64,000 nt of DNA, taken from positions 868,001-932,000 of the forward strand of contig NZ_JACHDY010000002.1 in NCBI RefSeq assembly GCF_014201315.1, read 5' to 3'. Origin of the DNA: Edaphobacter lichenicola (GTDB lineage: Bacteria; Acidobacteriota; Terriglobia; Terriglobales; Acidobacteriaceae). The number at the start of each line of letters is the position of its first letter. The first letter of the stretch is position 1. Positions 62,701-64,000 of the stretch are shown here, piece after piece. The notes under the pieces are model-generated. The model searched no databases. It saw only the letters and a program-made list of their open reading frames with translations, and was not told the DNA's origin. Made by a program: the position numbers and the translations under genes.

Positions 62701-63270
62701 CCCGGCTTCGTGGTGTATGGCTCCGGTGCATTTGACTTCTCGACCCTCGCTTGGGGTGCAGACACCACCACGCTCTATGGGCAGTCCGATTATGGTGGTC
62801 AGCCCCAGAGCCTTGGCGGGTTTGCCGTGTCATCCACCGGCGTCACGGTCGCGGGCGCCCTCAACAGTGGCAATCTTGGGCTCAGGGTCCATTTCGACCC
62901 CGGGACAAATCTGATCTACAGTGATTCGGGAGTCATTACGAATCCAGTGGGTCCAGCACAAGTCGGCACGTTCCCTTCAGGAGTGGCCGTCGTAACCGAT
63001 TCCACTCTCAAACGAGCCTTCGTTCTCAGCTCCTCTAGCTCGAACAACTCCGGTCAGGGCGCAACATCCTACACGCTCAATATCTTCGACCTCAACACTC
63101 GAGGTCTGCTGAATTCAATTGTGATTCCCGATGTCCTCGGATATCCGACACGAATGGCTCGCTGGGGCTCGAATGGCCTCGCATTCGTGACGAACAGCCA
63201 ACTCTACACGACGGGCTCTGCCGGAGTCCTTTATATCCTTCAAGGAAGTGGCATTTCGGGTTTGCCATAG
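59737..63270 (+). CDS. Large lipoprotein with IPT/TIG domains and two beta-propeller halves
   Basis: A cell-surface protein of about 1,177 residues. A lipobox (LFAILGGC) near residue 26 and a Gly/Ser linker follow a short leader. Four IPT/TIG domains (each starting like PIVTGISPSSVPVGS, PTLSGVTPQLLYAGS, ATLASLSPATATAGS, PVLSSISPVSITAGA) precede a repeat-rich beta-propeller-like region beginning ADLGWDPAHNLLIAS. Then comes a fifth TIG (PTLISVTPAAVTAGS) and a second propeller-like region beginning QDLAWDSKHNLLYVA. The two TIG-propeller parts look duplicated. Such proteins are thought to bind polymers or partners at the surface. ATG at 59737 is preferred over 59692. Confidence 0.85.
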   Translation: MSLRFRISHFFPLSLFGLFAILGGCSSGSGNSGGGGSQQKTPAPIVTGISPSSVPVGSPAFTLSITGSNFQPQAVVNWNTTALATTFTSASALSAAVPANLAATGSTANITVTNPDGQSTTGNTSSQQVSITNPAPTLSGVTPQLLYAGSPNTVFTLTGTNFNSSSVVMAGTTSLTTTFVSATQLTASAPAALLATVGTLSLAVLNPAPGGGSSQTIPVTLSQPPATLASLSPATATAGSSPVNVTLTGTYFTPTSVVYINNYLAAATTYISSTSIQFTISAQALTSTGNLIVTVHDSAWPNNISNQLMFQVVNPVPVLSSISPVSITAGAPNFYLTLSGSNFVSSSTVLINGAPTQPDSSSGTTATVIVPASAVSTVGTVTIAVSNPAPGGGTSASQTLNVISANNRIRTVNIEAADLGWDPAHNLLIASTLSGSSNNANSIVTIDPLQGTVITAASLPSQPSGISVTADGSYVYVTLPSTGQIERFTLPSLTPDITFGLGSANGKPNSATSVASAPGEPHTVGVSLQNASVNSSVAVFDDGVVRSNIAVPTGFDNNFNTLVWGSDATTLYGSNAIISTADEDTFSVNNSGVTLHSDQPGALGEFVRHLAFDTKTGRLVDGYGDVVTAASGQNVGQLQVQNTIGYEENPFALDTAQRTVFYLNVNGFYPNGPVNGTYIQAFGLDQFNYINSMLVNGLTGGSTIVRWGTSGLAINGSSQIYLIDGSFIAPTGISSPAGGYVAPSPTLISVTPAAVTAGSADVKFTLTGRDFTQSSQVTWNNQTLLIDSVSDTQIVATIPASSLTSPVASGIAATNGVGTASSGALGFTVLPDLGPGTQINTLDISGQDLAWDSKHNLLYVAVPGSDPVFPNTIAVVDPTKPTLTQAVPIADNPSVISLSDDNQYLYSGFYGQAIIQRYALPSFSLDLTIPTGVGYPANTVGTHGSCTFATEVKVAPGNPQSIAVTSGNNNVEPRGCGNLAIYDSATPRPGFVVYGSGAFDFSTLAWGADTTTLYGQSDYGGQPQSLGGFAVSSTGVTVAGALNSGNLGLRVHFDPGTNLIYSDSGVITNPVGPAQVGTFPSGVAVVTDSTLKRAFVLSSSSSNNSGQGATSYTLNIFDLNTRGLLNSIVIPDVLGYPTRMARWGSNGLAFVTNSQLYTTGSAGVLYILQGSGISGLP

Positions 63271-63346
63271 CGACGTCGGATGATTGCTAATCTGGGTTCG
63301 GGTTCTAATCCCCCGCCGTAGAGCCTGGTCGAGGAGGATCTCTAAC

Positions 63347-64000
63347 ATGTCACGGAAAGTGGATCTCTACGATAGTGCTTATGGAAATTATGAGTCGGCG
63401 ACCTACCGCCAGGTGCGCATCGAGACCTATGGCAAGGATTTCGGGCAAACGAGCTGGGTGACAACGGAAGAATCTAATGCAATCCCCCAACTGCTGGGGC
63501 TGAGATCCGATTCGTTTGTGCTGGAAGTGGGGTGCGGTTCGGGGGGATATGCGTTGCACCTTGGAGAAAAAGTGGGCTGTCGGCTCATAGGGCTGGACAT
63601 TAACAAACCGGGAGTTCGCAATGCGAACCAGCTTGCGCAGGCAAGAGGTCTCGCTTCCCAGGTGCGTTTTGAACAGTGTGACGCCTCGAAGAATCTACCT
63701 TTCGACGACAACACCTTTGATGCAGTGTTCTCGAATGACGTTCTGTGCCATCTTCCAGGACGCCCCGAGGTATTGGTTGAGATGTTTCGCGTACTAAATC
63801 CCGGCGGACGGATGCTGTTCAGTGACGCTCTGATAATTGGCGGAATGGTTTCCCACGAAGAGATCGCTACGCGTAGCTCGATCGGCTTTTACGTGTACAG
63901 CCCGCCTGGAGAGAATGAACGCCTCATGGAGCGAGCGAAGTTTCGACACATCCGCGTACAAGATACAACCGAGAGCGCGGCTCGGATCGCGAAGCAGTGG
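63347..64000 (+). CDS. Class I SAM-dependent methyltransferase, cut by window end
   Basis: The frame opens at ATG 63347 after GAGGAGGATC and has no stop before the end of the window (218 codons seen). The SAM-binding GxGxG loop reads VLEVGCGSGGYALHL near residue 67, followed by the acidic LIGLDINKPG, CDASKNLPFDDNTFDAVFSNDVLCH near 122 and VLNPGGRMLFSD near 150, the layout of UbiE/CycloP/phosphoethanolamine-type methyltransferases. The substrate is unknown. Confidence 0.88.
   Translation, partial: MSRKVDLYDSAYGNYESATYRQVRIETYGKDFGQTSWVTTEESNAIPQLLGLRSDSFVLEVGCGSGGYALHLGEKVGCRLIGLDINKPGVRNANQLAQARGLASQVRFEQCDASKNLPFDDNTFDAVFSNDVLCHLPGRPEVLVEMFRVLNPGGRMLFSDALIIGGMVSHEEIATRSSIGFYVYSPPGENERLMERAKFRHIRVQDTTESAARIAKQW

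Overview
The window is about 64 kb of chromosome from what is most likely a soil Acidobacteriota of the Terriglobia (Granulicella/Edaphobacter/Terriglobus type). The placement is an inference from gene content, not from a marker tree. It rests on a large Oar-like TonB-dependent receptor with an N-terminal carboxypeptidase-regulatory domain, a VWFA-related secreted protein, many glycoside hydrolases, an IPT/TIG-repeat lipoprotein and moderately high GC. No rRNA, complete tRNA, CRISPR array, insertion sequence or transposase gene was seen.

Region 1 (1-3.9 kb): a membrane fatty acid desaturase and a cytochrome P450, followed by about 750 non-coding bases that end in the 3' part of a tRNA, which looks like an old attachment site. 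Region 2 (3.9-32 kb): an amino-sugar and galactoside utilisation island. On the minus strand it carries a TPR protein, GH20 hexosaminidase, GntR/UTRA regulator, TonB-dependent receptor, multidomain GH18 chitinase, ROK regulator, a permease/PfkB kinase/esterase operon, GH35 beta-galactosidase, a GH36-type alpha-galactosidase or alpha-GalNAcase, a DeoR regulator, and AgaZ and AgaS homologues. Divergently, on the plus strand, lie a second PfkB kinase, a TIM-barrel amidohydrolase, an MFS sugar porter and a small coiled-coil protein. The simplest reading is extracellular cutting of chitin- and galactosamine-containing glycans, outer-membrane uptake, inner-membrane import, phosphorylation, and conversion of galactosamine-6-phosphate to tagatose-6-phosphate and glycolysis. 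No AgaY/GatY catalytic aldolase and no NagA/AgaA-type deacetylase is present locally.

Region 3 (32-44 kb): a GH2 enzyme, then a four-gene RND efflux operon (adaptor, two different permeases, outer-membrane factor) laid out like mdtABC plus its own channel. Region 4 (44-52 kb): housekeeping and stress genes: rpmB, msrB, ridA, a trypsin-like protease, a YidB-like protein, a BON-LysM protein, a CPBP protease and a MASE1-PAS-GGDEF cyclase. Region 5 (52-58.6 kb): a VWFA-related protein, a prolyl oligopeptidase, a MarR-GNAT fusion, a 51-residue exported protein, and trpF and trpC. Region 6 (58.7-64 kb): a tRNA-Leu 3'-end remnant, gene fragments, a 1,177-residue TIG/propeller lipoprotein and a methyltransferase cut by the window end.

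The most unusual structural signals are a 191-bp nested inverted repeat at 55473-55663 with a related copy at 48433-48535, both running into the 3' ends of genes and supplying their C-terminal residues, and two truncated tRNA 3' ends that look like scars of integration. The most interesting functional idea is that the AgaS/AgaZ module works without the usual aldolase partner.
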